Position numbers and translations under genes: made by a program. The notes under the pieces are model-generated. The model did not search any database. It had not been told where the DNA came from and saw only the letters and a program-made list of their open reading frames with translations. From the NCBI RefSeq assembly GCF_007748175.1, contig NZ_CP037422.1, forward strand, positions 4,148,327 through 4,212,326: a DNA stretch of 64,000 nucleotides, given 5' to 3'. Position 1 is the stretch's first letter, and every line of letters begins with the position of its first letter. This document shows positions 26,459-37,100 of this stretch, piece by piece. Source of the stretch: Gimesia aquarii (GTDB taxonomy: Bacteria; Planctomycetota; Planctomycetia; Planctomycetales; Planctomycetaceae).

Positions 26459-28741
26459 TTATTTTGCCTTCTTTGCTGGATTAACACGAATTTGAATCGG
26501 CTTGGAAACGATGATATCGACAATGTCTTTTGGTTTTGCTCTTGCAGTAGCAGCCTTTAATAATTTATCGGCTGTCTTAACGGCAGCCTGTGCTGATTTT
26601 ACCTTTTCAGAAGCAGCCTTTACTGCTTTTTCTGCATTCGCCTTTTCCACCTGGGAGGCTGTTTTTGAATTCAGAACCAGTTTTTCTGCTTCCAACGACA
26701 GTGCTTCCGCTTCTATTTTTGCGCGTTCGAGTTCTGATTTTGCTGAAGCAACCGCCTCTAAATTTTCCTGATATTTGGCAACGGCATAACCATAAAATGC
26801 AATTTGATACTCACCGGGGGGTGTTTTCAGTTTTGCTAAATCGAGAACTGCCTCGGAAGACTCTGCCTTTAATGGCGCATCAAAGGCGGGTACTCTCTCA
26901 AAGCCAGCACCAAAGGTTTTCAAAGTAATATTCGCACCAGAAAATTCAGAACGCCGGATGTGAGTGAGTGGGATCGTCAGCTTTTCGCCGGCAGTCACTT
27001 CCCAGACTTTGTCTTCCGTGGGGGCAATCGTGATCGTAGCCAGCTCTGAATTGCTGACTGATACAGGCACATCGGCCAGCAACCGTGGCGATGGCACTTC
27101 ACTCCACGCATTTTTAACCGGCCATTGCATTGAGGCCATTCGACATGGCCGAGTTACGGTTTTGCCGTTAATCGTAGCCTGACCTAAGAAGGAAGCACTG
27201 GTCAATCCCCGTGGAGCGTTCTCCGAAGCGGTCACCAGCATAATGCCGCGCGATTTTCCTTTGGGAATCTTCAATCCGGCAGCAGTAACCCCCTGTGGCA
27301 GATTCTCCATATATAAATCAATTTCGCCATCAAAACCATCGCGACGGACAACGACCACTTCAATGGGCATTGTTGCCCCAGCACGTAAGGCAATCGGCTT
27401 GGAAAGTGCATTCCGATCACCATTTCGCAGGTTCATATGCAAACCCCAACCCACAAGAGCGAAATCGGGGGCAGCCTTGCGAATAATCAAACGATAGATA
27501 TTGAGTGGATCGTTCCGCGTCCCACCAAACAAATCGCGCAGTTGTAATCGATGTATGCCATCCTCTTTAATTTCCACTTTACCGATAATGTCAGAGGAGC
27601 CTGCATTGTAGGGAGGGCCGTCATAAGAATAACCGTTACTGGAGATTTTTACGGGACTGGGAATGTCGCTGAGTTCCACAACATCGGTCAGTTTTTCTTT
27701 CTTCCCCTCTACACTGACATGTTGAACAACGATTGAAGGATCTGTAGGACGTCCTAATCGTTCGGATGCGACTTCCACCCACCAGACATCGCCTTTCTTG
27801 GCAGTGAATTCAAATGTGTCGACATCTGCAGCGGGAAAGAAGCTGCCAGTAATATCACAAGGAAGCGTGATTTTTTGTGCTTGTGCATGTTGATTGTTGG
27901 GCTCTACTTCAGGTCGAATCAATTCATCGGTCAACCCCGCAGGTGGCCAGGAAAACGCACTGACAGTTTGAATCGAAGGCAATCGGGGAACGATTTCTTT
28001 TTCAGCCGCCGATCGTACTGCGATCCGATAAAAGTAATACGGGCCACCGTCATAGGTCAAACCGTGAACTTTAATCACGTATTTCCCCGTCTCTGGAGCT
28101 GTAAAGTCAAGTGCTCCGCCACGTCGCTCAACCAGCAGGTCCATTCCCTGTTCATCAGCAATAATCAGAACCGGTTTGAGCTTGGAATCGATACCTTTGG
28201 ACGCACAATCAACGACAACGCGCTGCCCTTTCTTTGCTACGAACGTGTAGTGGTCGATCTTTTGTCTGGTCATCACCGCGTTGCAGATCGAATTCAGATC
28301 AAGCTTCAAAGCAGTTTCCAGTGTGGTATTCGGCTTAGTCTGAGTCACTTCTGCCAGAGTTCCCACATTGAAGGCACGTGTTGTGGAAACCCCCAGGCGC
28401 GTCATCACACGGGCTTCGTGAACACCTGACGGACAATCTTTCGCGATTGAAACAACATAAGTATTTGCGACAGGTTTTCCGTCTGTCCCGAGTTTTTTCT
28501 TTGCTATAATGCCGGGATGTGAGAAGCTGAGTTCATCAGCATTCTCCAGATGTTGACCTGTGATCTTCACGTCGAAGCTGGTTCCAACCTGCCCTCCCAT
28601 TGGCATGGTCGTCAACAATCGGGGAGCCGGAAGACAAACGGATTGCGCGACTGCCATTGATGAAGCCAGGCATGTGGCAATGCTAACTGCCAGCACGAGA
28701 GAAAATCGTAATTGTAAAATAGAGTTCATCTTTTTCATCAT
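26459..28741 (-). CDS. Secreted multi-beta-domain protein with PPC-like domains and an inserted coiled coil
   Basis: 760 residues with a Sec signal (LAVSIATCLASSMAVAQ). An IPT/TIG-like domain comes first (GGQVGTSFDVKITGQHLENADELSF), then two pre-peptidase C-terminal-like (PPC) domains around residues 140-240 and 280-410 (QKIDHYTFVAKKGQRVVVD and CDITGSFFPAADVDTFEFTAKKGD). Further beta-rich segments follow. Near the end, an Ala/Lys/Glu-rich segment of about 80 residues predicted to be coiled coil interrupts the last beta domain (before DIVDIIVSKPIQIRV). There are no catalytic motifs. In planctomycete operons such proteins sit between DUF1553 and DUF1501 genes, as here (4-bp and 2-bp gaps). They are probably a structural or substrate-binding part of the same extracytoplasmic complex (inference). 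Confidence 0.85.
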   Translation of the reverse strand: MMKKMNSILQLRFSLVLAVSIATCLASSMAVAQSVCLPAPRLLTTMPMGGQVGTSFDVKITGQHLENADELSFSHPGIIAKKKLGTDGKPVANTYVVSIAKDCPSGVHEARVMTRLGVSTTRAFNVGTLAEVTQTKPNTTLETALKLDLNSICNAVMTRQKIDHYTFVAKKGQRVVVDCASKGIDSKLKPVLIIADEQGMDLLVERRGGALDFTAPETGKYVIKVHGLTYDGGPYYFYRIAVRSAAEKEIVPRLPSIQTVSAFSWPPAGLTDELIRPEVEPNNQHAQAQKITLPCDITGSFFPAADVDTFEFTAKKGDVWWVEVASERLGRPTDPSIVVQHVSVEGKKEKLTDVVELSDIPSPVKISSNGYSYDGPPYNAGSSDIIGKVEIKEDGIHRLQLRDLFGGTRNDPLNIYRLIIRKAAPDFALVGWGLHMNLRNGDRNALSKPIALRAGATMPIEVVVVRRDGFDGEIDLYMENLPQGVTAAGLKIPKGKSRGIMLVTASENAPRGLTSASFLGQATINGKTVTRPCRMASMQWPVKNAWSEVPSPRLLADVPVSVSNSELATITIAPTEDKVWEVTAGEKLTIPLTHIRRSEFSGANITLKTFGAGFERVPAFDAPLKAESSEAVLDLAKLKTPPGEYQIAFYGYAVAKYQENLEAVASAKSELERAKIEAEALSLEAEKLVLNSKTASQVEKANAEKAVKAASEKVKSAQAAVKTADKLLKAATARAKPKDIVDIIVSKPIQIRVNPAKKAK

Positions 28742-28745
28742 GTTC

Positions 28746-30989
28746 CTAATGCGTAAACAGGAATTCCTTTGTGTTCATTAACGCCCAGATCAAATCCTGA
28801 TAGTCTACATGCGATATTTTCTTGTTTTTAATTGGTTTGCCATTTGCACCCATCAAAGGCTCGGTGAGATACTTGATGGCTGTCTGCATTTCTTCCGGTC
28901 GCGGCTTTCGTGCAAAGGCTGCCAGATACAATTCCGTCACATTTTCTTCGGGCTTTTTATCGGATTTCGCCATCAGCGCAGCACGCCCCGTGCTCGTAGA
29001 CAGTTTTCGCTTGATCTCATACGAATTGATCAGATGCAAGCTCTGTGCGAGACTCGACGATTGAATCCGCTCGCACTCACAGACACTGGCACTATTGGGT
29101 CGACCAAAAACCTTCAGAAATGCCGATTTGTTATAACTGTTATCGGGCAATGCGATGGCACGTGTACCGGGTGGCAGATTGGCAAACGTGGTCGTCGATC
29201 CCGTGAGATCATCGATGGCATCAAGTAACACTTCTGCCTGTAACCGACGTGGGTAAAATCGCGAATAATTCTGACGATCAATCAGATTGTATTCATTCGG
29301 TTTTGAACTGAGTTGATAGGCACGTGATTGAGTAATTACTTTCACAAGTGCTTTTAAATCAAATCCGGATTTTACAAAGTGGTCTTCCAAAGCTGCTAGC
29401 AGTTCCGGATTGGTAGGTGGATTCGTATCCCGAATATCGTCTTCAGGCTCGATTAAAGCCCGTTTGAAAAAGTGTTTCCAATATCGATTAACCAACGCCT
29501 TGGCAAAGAACGGATTGTCTTTAGAACTCATCCATGCTCCGAGCCTGAGTCGTGGGTCTTCGTCTGGACTAATCTCGCCAATGTCATCTCCAAGAGCGAC
29601 GGGCGTTAGCATCTCTCCCGATTTGACGTTCTTTGCCTTGGCAACTCCTCGCTTGTGAAAAATGAGATCTTCACCACGCGTGCCGGTTGGCTTGCGTCCA
29701 ATCTGTGAGAAGAAGGCGGCAAAGCTGTAGTAGTCGTCCTGGCTCCAGCGTTCGAAAGGATGATGATGACATTGGGCACACTGCATTCGCACACCGAGAA
29801 AGAGTTGAGCAATATCTTCCAGCTGTTCCTTGGGATCTTTTACCCGTTTGTACCAGGCGACAGGCGGGTTCCCGACGACAGTCCCCGTCGCCCCCAGTAA
29901 TTCACGTACTAACTGATCATAGGGAACGTTTGCCAGCAAACCATCTCGAATCCAGGCATGAAAGGCAAAGTTCGAAGTGATGTCGCTGGCGGCATCACGA
30001 CGGTTCTTGAGAAGCGGAGCCCACTTGGAAGCGAAGTAATCCGCGTAATTCGGACTGCGTAATAACGCTTCGACAGCTTTGTCACGTTTATTGGCGTCGG
30101 TACTCGCCATAAAGGCAGCCACTTCTTTTTGAGTCGGAAAGCGGCCACAGATATCTAAAGTCACTCGACGCAGAAACGTCGTATCGTCACAAACATCTGA
30201 TGGTGGAATACCCAGTTGTTTCAAGTTGGCAAACACATGCTCATCAACAAAGTTCTTGGCTTCGGGTACTTTTGTAACCGGTGCTCCCAAGGGCACAGCC
30301 GCTGTGAAGACAGCCACCTTTCCCTGATAGCGTACCATAATGGCAACTTTTCCGGGAATGTCGTGAACTTTTACAATACCTTCTTCGGAGACCTCCGCCA
30401 TGGAAGTCAGGTTCGATTCATAAAGTGCGCGATGAGTCACATCACGAACACTTCCATCAGAATACTTTGCGAGCGCCTTGAGTTGCTGCTCGCCATCCAT
30501 GTTGACCAACCCTGACTCTGGTTGAACACTGACGGAGACTAAAGTTGGTTCATTACCGGTTGAAAACTTCGCACCTTCTTCAATCCATCTGCGAAGAATT
30601 GCATAACCTTCCGAATCGCGAGGGAGCTTGGTCCCTCCACCATGAGGGGTCGCATTCGAGGCTTTTGTCAGGAGAAGACTTTTTGAAGGAACAGCAGGAA
30701 AAAGACGACGACCATGCGCTTCTTTCACGATGCTCTCAAAGTCTTCGAGTGGCTCAAAACCCAGAAGCGATAATTGAAAACCGTTCTGACCTCCCCCCGC
30801 TTTGGCATGACAGACCCCCATGTTGCAACCCGCTTTGGTCAGCACCGGGACGACATCATTGACGAAACTCACGGGAGACTTTGTTTCTGCTCCCATTGTG
30901 ACAGTCGAAGAAACGAGAATCAGAGCCAGAGAATAAAGAATGTTTAGAAAGAACAGACGTGGTGAAATCGCATTTTTCAATGTAATCAT
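28746..30989 (-). CDS. Secreted DUF1549/DUF1553 protein with CxxxxCH head and Ig-like (Big_2) domain
   Basis: 747 residues, Sec signal (NILYSLALILVSSTVTMGA). The head has the variant haem-type motif C55-N-M-G-V-C60-H61 followed by GGGQNGFQLSLLGFEP, typical of one planctomycete subgroup. A bacterial Ig-like (Big_2) domain (about 145-240) is recognisable from GEQQLKALAKYSDGSVRDVT. DUF1549 follows with FLRRVTLDICGRFPTQKEV, and a second motif CAQCHHHPFERW near residue 402. DUF1553 ends the protein (WKHFFKRALIEPEDDIRDTNPPT). As first gene of a three-gene operon it likely forms an extracytoplasmic redox unit with the beta-domain and DUF1501 proteins. Haem attachment to CxxxxCH is not certain. Confidence 0.92.
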   Translation of the reverse strand: MITLKNAISPRLFFLNILYSLALILVSSTVTMGAETKSPVSFVNDVVPVLTKAGCNMGVCHAKAGGGQNGFQLSLLGFEPLEDFESIVKEAHGRRLFPAVPSKSLLLTKASNATPHGGGTKLPRDSEGYAILRRWIEEGAKFSTGNEPTLVSVSVQPESGLVNMDGEQQLKALAKYSDGSVRDVTHRALYESNLTSMAEVSEEGIVKVHDIPGKVAIMVRYQGKVAVFTAAVPLGAPVTKVPEAKNFVDEHVFANLKQLGIPPSDVCDDTTFLRRVTLDICGRFPTQKEVAAFMASTDANKRDKAVEALLRSPNYADYFASKWAPLLKNRRDAASDITSNFAFHAWIRDGLLANVPYDQLVRELLGATGTVVGNPPVAWYKRVKDPKEQLEDIAQLFLGVRMQCAQCHHHPFERWSQDDYYSFAAFFSQIGRKPTGTRGEDLIFHKRGVAKAKNVKSGEMLTPVALGDDIGEISPDEDPRLRLGAWMSSKDNPFFAKALVNRYWKHFFKRALIEPEDDIRDTNPPTNPELLAALEDHFVKSGFDLKALVKVITQSRAYQLSSKPNEYNLIDRQNYSRFYPRRLQAEVLLDAIDDLTGSTTTFANLPPGTRAIALPDNSYNKSAFLKVFGRPNSASVCECERIQSSSLAQSLHLINSYEIKRKLSTSTGRAALMAKSDKKPEENVTELYLAAFARKPRPEEMQTAIKYLTEPLMGANGKPIKNKKISHVDYQDLIWALMNTKEFLFTH

Positions 30990-31321
30990 GTCAATTCTAT
31001 TTGAGGCGGGAAGTTGTTTGGTTGGAATGAGTTCTCTATTTGAGCAACTACATAAAATTTTACTGATACAATCACCTCTCTGTCAACATTTAAGCCAATT
31101 ATTAAGCGTTATTAAGTCCTTCTGCCCCTTACAAATCAGGCACTGATACTGGAATGCAAGCAAATGTCATTTCTCTACCGGAAGACCCCGCCACTTGAAC
31201 AAATGATTACATCAACTCATATTCTGATTTGTTCATGGTGGAATGGACTGCTGTTAAAGAGAGTATAGCTTGTGAAATCAATTTTTGGCGGGAAAACGAA
31301 TCAGGTCAGTGAAGTTTGATC
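30990..31321. other. Intergenic region with a 9-bp inverted repeat
   Basis: These 332 bp lie between the kinase stop and the DUF1553 start on the minus strand. TGAACAAAT (31196-31204) and ATTTGTTCA (31227-31235) are perfect 9-bp arms, 22 nt apart, without an obvious T tract. They could be an operator for the DUF1553 operon. I see no gene here. Confidence 0.4.
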
Positions 31322-33700
31322 CTATTTCATATCGAGTTCTTTGTAGTTCGCATTTTGATCAAGCACAGTTCCCCAAACTTGATGGGATGCCTGATGTCTG
31401 GAAGGACCAAAATTAATGATCGGTCCGAATCCCAGGTCGAGATTGTTAATCTTTTCCAGTTCGTTGATCATATTTTCCGTTGTTAATGCTTCACCCGATT
31501 CTTCCACTTTTTTCAAGCCTTCCACGAAACATTCGGCGGCCAGAAACCCCTCAAGCGAAATGAAGCCGGGCTTCAAAAACGGGTAATATTTTTTCAAAGC
31601 ATCACGATAACGGAGCACCCCGGTTGCGCTGGAAAGATAATAGGGAACGACCTGGGTTACGATAACACCTTCCGCATATTCTGGCCCCATTTCTTTAAAT
31701 TGTTGTGCCAAAAATTCGCTACCGACAAAAGAAACTGCAGCCACTTGAATATCAAGCTTACGATCTTTCAATTGCTGAACCATCAAAGCAGCTGGTTTAT
31801 AAGTCGACACCATAATCAACGCATCAATCCGATCCTGGTTTTGCTCGATCTCATTAATCGCATCTGTGATCTGGGTCGTCTTCCGCTCGTAACCAACTCG
31901 CATGATGTTCTCTGGTAGCACCTTGTATTTTTCAAGTGCTTTGGCAACACCTGCAAAACCATCATCGCCAAAGGAATCATTTTGAGCGAAGACGGCAATT
32001 TTGTCTGGGGAAAGACGCTTCTTCTCGACAAAATAGTTAACCATTGCCGCCGTTTCATCGGCATAGCTGGCACGAAGATTGAACACATAGCGATCAGGGG
32101 GATTACGCCTCAAATTTTGAGCCCCTGTCATCGGTGCAAAAAAGAGGTATTGATTTTCGTTGGCATAGGGAACAGTCAATTTGGCAGTAGGAGTCCCCAC
32201 GTTGCCGATCACGGCAAATACTTTATCGTCTTCAAAAAGCTCATGCATATTGTCCAAAGCTTGATGAGGATCATAGGCATCGTCTTTTACGATCAGTTCA
32301 ATTTGACGCCCCCCTATGCCTCCTGCTGCATTAACGGACTGGAAGCAGGCTTTCATCCCCATCACCATATTAAACCCCAGCTCTTTATTTGCGTCTGACA
32401 TGGCAGTCGACGTGCCGAGGATGATTTTGTCGGCGGTCACTCCTTGTGCGAACTGCCCCGCCTGTTTCTTCGCTAAAGGTTTCTGAGTTGTCTCCTTACT
32501 TCCATTTCCATTCCAGACATAATAGGGGACCGCTGTCAGGAGTAAAAAAGTCATGACAAAGATAATCGTATTGAAAATTTTGCCATGCCAATGCGGCTTT
32601 GTCGATTTGCCTGGTGAGGAGCCTTCGAGTTCTTCCTGAGAGGCAATTTTTGTCGTATTGAATTTATGTGAATCGGAAGTAATGCTGCGTAAATCGGTCA
32701 GCATTTCCTCTGCAGACTGATAGCGGTCTTCGGGCTTTTTGGCCATCGCACGCTTGATGATTGCGGCACACGCTTCTGGAACGAGTGGATTGATATCACG
32801 TGGATCAAGCACTTCAGCATGACAGTGAGCATACATAATTTGTACGACACTGCCCGCATCCTCATAGGGGTGTTTGCCCGTCAGCAACGTAAAATAAGTG
32901 GCTCCCATCGCATAGATATCACTACGTGCATCCACTGATTTTGATTCACATTGTTCAGGACTCATGAAATAGGGCGTGCCAATCACCTGCCCGTCTTGAG
33001 TCAGTTGTTGTGACTGATGGATGATTCTTTTCGCCAGCCCAAAGTCAGCGACTTTGATTGTACCATGCTCAGATTGCAGTAGGTTCGCTGGTTTAATGTC
33101 TCTGTGAATCAGCCCGGAAGCATGCGCCACCATCAACCCCTCGCAAGCATCAGCAATAATCTGCGTTGCTGCTATCGGAGGATAGGGTCCCACATTATCT
33201 AAATGATCGTCGGCACTTCCCCCCGACATGAATTCCATCACAATATAATGGACGCCCTCGGCTTCACTAATTTCGTAAATCGAAACCACATGAGGATGCG
33301 TTAAGCGACCGGCTGCTTTCGCTTCTGCCAAAAAGCGGTCCAGCATATTTTTATCGGATGCGAGTTCTGCCGGTAATAGCTTGATAGCGACATCGCGTTC
33401 AATGGAAGCATCGTGTGCCTGATAAACGACTCCCATGCCCCCCTGTCCCAGCAGACCTGTTATCAGGTATTTTCCTAAGCGCCTGCCAATCCAGGATTGT
33501 GCTTTCTTAGCCGAGGGACCTACAGAGTGTTTGGCAGAACCGTTTGCCGCACTTTCGGCTCCGATAGCAGCTTTATCAATTTCCTGCATATTGAGTGGGG
33601 GGATTTCGTCTACCGTTTCCTCCTGATCGAGATTCACAGGAGGGAACTCATCTACTGTTTCTTCATCATCGATGGAATCCCTGAAACGTTCGTCCGGCAC
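31322..33700 (-). CDS. Membrane Ser/Thr protein kinase fused to a LivJ-like periplasmic ligand-binding domain
   Basis: 792 residues from GTG 33700 (GAGGGAAG upstream). The first 40 residues are acidic with a repeated EETVDE(F/I)PP motif. A complete PknB-type kinase spans about 75-340: GQGGMGVV loop 85-92, K107 in VAIK, HRD at 199-201, DFG at 219-221 and SPE at 247-249. One membrane segment follows (about 376-396, IFNTIIFVMTFLLLTAVPYYV). The rest, about 420-792, is a type I periplasmic binding protein of the branched-chain amino acid/amide class (KIILGTSTAMSDANKELG, NAAGGIGGRQIELIVKDDAYDP, IGNVGTPTAKLTVPYA, NDSFGDDGF). So a small ligand bound outside may control phosphorylation inside. Planctomycete kinases often have outer propeller or other domains; this pairing is unusual. 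No ABC transporter partner is nearby. Confidence 0.93.
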   Translation of the reverse strand: MPDERFRDSIDDEETVDEFPPVNLDQEETVDEIPPLNMQEIDKAAIGAESAANGSAKHSVGPSAKKAQSWIGRRLGKYLITGLLGQGGMGVVYQAHDASIERDVAIKLLPAELASDKNMLDRFLAEAKAAGRLTHPHVVSIYEISEAEGVHYIVMEFMSGGSADDHLDNVGPYPPIAATQIIADACEGLMVAHASGLIHRDIKPANLLQSEHGTIKVADFGLAKRIIHQSQQLTQDGQVIGTPYFMSPEQCESKSVDARSDIYAMGATYFTLLTGKHPYEDAGSVVQIMYAHCHAEVLDPRDINPLVPEACAAIIKRAMAKKPEDRYQSAEEMLTDLRSITSDSHKFNTTKIASQEELEGSSPGKSTKPHWHGKIFNTIIFVMTFLLLTAVPYYVWNGNGSKETTQKPLAKKQAGQFAQGVTADKIILGTSTAMSDANKELGFNMVMGMKACFQSVNAAGGIGGRQIELIVKDDAYDPHQALDNMHELFEDDKVFAVIGNVGTPTAKLTVPYANENQYLFFAPMTGAQNLRRNPPDRYVFNLRASYADETAAMVNYFVEKKRLSPDKIAVFAQNDSFGDDGFAGVAKALEKYKVLPENIMRVGYERKTTQITDAINEIEQNQDRIDALIMVSTYKPAALMVQQLKDRKLDIQVAAVSFVGSEFLAQQFKEMGPEYAEGVIVTQVVPYYLSSATGVLRYRDALKKYYPFLKPGFISLEGFLAAECFVEGLKKVEESGEALTTENMINELEKINNLDLGFGPIINFGPSRHQASHQVWGTVLDQNANYKELDMK

Positions 33701-34153
33701 TGGTCACTTCCCTCAGATCGTTTTTTCCACAGATCGAATCATCTGGTTAAAACAGGCAGACATACCAAAATCAGCATTCGATTTGGTTTATTCTTCTACA
33801 TTGATTATCATGAATTAATAGATATACAAAATCATCGTTTATAAAAAAACTTTCGCAATCAATATCTTTTAAACTCTGCATATTATTAGGGAAAAATTGA
33901 GCTTAATATTGAATCTTCAGCTTGATCCAATCATATCTACACCCAATAACGGCAAAATGTTGGTCTATACACCCTGATTTCAGCAATGATTTCAAGAAAA
34001 CCATGAACTGAGCTAACGTGAAGAATGAGTTTTTCACAGACGGGAACCTGAGAATAATCACTATAAAGCACACACCAAACGCTTTAGCTGTAAGACCATC
34101 AAGTCGTACATGAATACCACAGATTCAAGAAGGCAAGAGATCAGAATTCTCGC
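33701..34153. other. Intergenic region without recognisable features
   Basis: This 453 bp AT-rich stretch lies between the kinase and the 1737-residue protein gene, both on the minus strand, so it should hold the kinase promoter and the terminator of the large gene. I found no convincing open frame, hairpin with a T tract, RNA gene or palindrome. Confidence 0.4.
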
Positions 34154-37100
34154 TCAATTACCAGAAACGCGTAAACGTACTGTTTTTAAATCAAAGAGCG
34201 CGTTCCGAATTTTTCCATCACTGCGAACTGCCAGTTGCGTCTTCCCCTGATTCAGTTCGATGGAACCAATCTTTTGAGATTGATAGATATCCCAACTTCC
34301 CGTGCTGGGAACTTTCCAGGTGATGCGTTGGCCATTGACTTCCAAAAAAGCACGATTGCCGGCGACGCCCTGCGGACAGGCATATTCCAGATAAACATCG
34401 AATTTACCCGATTTAGGAACATTCAATGTCCATAAGGCGCGATCATTTTCACTTTGCCAATACCCCAGATTTTGATACTTCTTCTCAAACTGGATGGTCT
34501 CACCAAAAATTTCCGCATTTTGAGGCACAAGAAAAAACTCACCCCGCAAAGCTTCTGCCTGAACCACTTCAGGTTGGTTACCAGCAAAAATTTTCCGCGG
34601 TTGTTTTGTCGCATTCAAATAGGCTATGACATCACTCATCTCCTGTAAGGAAATATCTTTTTCCAACCCCTCGGGCATCAACGATTTGCCTGTACTCAGA
34701 AGTTCTTCAAGATCATTGCGAAGTAAGGTAACTGGCTTGCTATCGTTTTGAATCAAAGTGATACTTTCACCACTTTCTGCAGCGAGCAAACCATTATAAG
34801 TCAAGCCATTCATGGTGACCGCAAGATAACTGACGTACTTACTCTCAATCGCCCGGTTCGGATCGAGTATGGCAACCAATAATGCTTGTTGCGATTTATC
34901 AGTCAAAGCAGACAGGTCAGGGCCGATCGGTTTTCCTTCTTTATTCAATTGATGACAAACGGTACAACGTTTGATAAATAGTTTATGTCCGGCTTCGGTA
35001 TTCCCTTTCAAATTAGAAATAGAAGAGTACTGCTGAATCACCTTTGATCGATCTGAGTTCAACGAGGAGGCCATCAACTTCATCGCTCGTTTTCGAATCG
35101 TAGTGTTGTTGTGATTGAGTAGCAGTTGACTGCTGGAAGTATCGACCTCAGAGGGATGAATCTTTTTGTGTTCAATACGGCTCAGAACAGATTCCACCCA
35201 CGCCTCGCGACTCAGCAATGCACTCAGCACTTCTGAACGTAAACCGGGCCCAAAACTTTTCCAGCGTTCGAGTAAAATATCTGGCGTTTTCTGATTTCCA
35301 AATTGAGTGAGTGCCCTAACCGCTGCACTTTGAATTTGACGTGCATTTCGTGGTGACAACATTTCTGCCAGAATCTCAAAGTCTTGCTCCTGCTCATCAA
35401 ACCCACGCCCCAACAATTGCATAGCCAGGATTCGTTTTTTAGCAGCAGTCTTCTCAGAATCCGCTATTCGTCTGGCTTCAACAAACAGAGGTTTCAGATT
35501 TTCCAATGCTGACTGCAAGCGTTTGTTCGACTGCTTGTGATAGTTTGAAAGTGTCCGATTTCGACGCCCAAGCGCATTCAGCAAAGTCGCAACAGCCTGA
35601 TGTTTCCATAGCTCGAATGACTTTCCTCTCGGCTTTTCTCCTACTGCTTCGTAAATTTGAGCTAAAGCAGCCTGTTGGTTCGCAGAGACAGCCATATTCA
35701 CTAATGAATGAAATATCTGGTCCGGTGGTTGCGCGCCATTTAATTCAACAAAGAACGCATCGACAAAAGCGCCCAGTTGTGTACCTACCGAACTCAAAAC
35801 TGCCGTGCGGAAATATGCATCGGTATCCTGTCGCAATGACATGCGCGCCAGTGCCGCGCCGGACTGTGGGTCATTCCACTCTCCAAGGGTGTATGCTAAT
35901 TGCATTCTTACCTGAGAGTCCCGATCATGAACCAAAGAGAGTAACTGAGTTCCTACTTCAGGTGCTTCCTTTACGATGGATTCACTAATACGAATCGCAT
36001 GACGGCGAACACCGGGGTGCTGGTCCTTTAAAGCGACTAACACCTCGCCGGTCGACACCTCACCCAAACCATTCAGCACACAAAGTGCATGCAGGCGAGC
36101 TGTGGCTAATCTTCCGTTTTGAACCATCGCTTTTAAATCAGGAACGACCGTCTTTTTATTTCGTGTTACCAACAGTTGGTGCGCCATGTCGCGTTGTGTT
36201 CCATTGGGGCTTTCCAGAACCTGAACTAGCTCTGTATCCGAAAGTTGATCCAAGCGAGGAATGGGGCGTAACGGCGTATCCTCTCGCACCACACGATAGA
36301 TTCTGCCCTGCTCTTTTCCGGCTCTTAAATCGAGTTTTTCCTGCATCGCTTTGGGAATCCATTCGGGATGCTCAATCACGTGTCGATACATGTCAGCCAC
36401 CCATAAGGCCCCGTCAGGACCTGTCCGAGCCATCGTGGGGCGGAACCAATTATCGGTGGATGCCATAAATTCGGATTCCTGCTCGTCCTGAGCACGCCGA
36501 CTGGTAAACGTTGTCCCACGAGGCGAGACCACTTCACGGTGCACCAGATTATGTACGGGCTCACAAATAAATGAGTTGCCCACAAATTCTGGTCCCAGTA
36601 ATTGATCTCGATAGAAACAGAGTCCACAGGCCGAAGTGATGCGATTGACTTTGTTTAAATCGTTAAAGCGTTTTTGGGTTCGACTTATGGGAAAGATCGT
36701 CGCCGCGCCCGGCTTAACAGAAACTTGCACTTTTGCTGAAGGTGCAATGAGGTTTTTGTTTCTACGTAGATAATGATCGGTTAACGCATAATGGAAGGCA
36801 GGATTACTGTTATTACTGCCAAACCAGTTTCCCCAATTATCTCGTTCACGACCAAACTGAGTTTGGCCCGACTGAGGATCCATCTGCCCGGTCCCAGGTT
36901 TGATCCGCAAATCGCGCCGCCCGAGCTTTAATTTCTGTTTTGTTTTGACTGACACAAGTTCTCCGCCGGAGTCTCCATTCGCCAGATAAACCCAGTTATC
37001 CAGTCCCCAGCGCAAGCCATTCACCCGATGCTGCTGATTCCCTTCTCTAAAACCGGTAAATAATGGTTCCCGTTGATCCGCCTTGCCGTCACCGTTCGTA

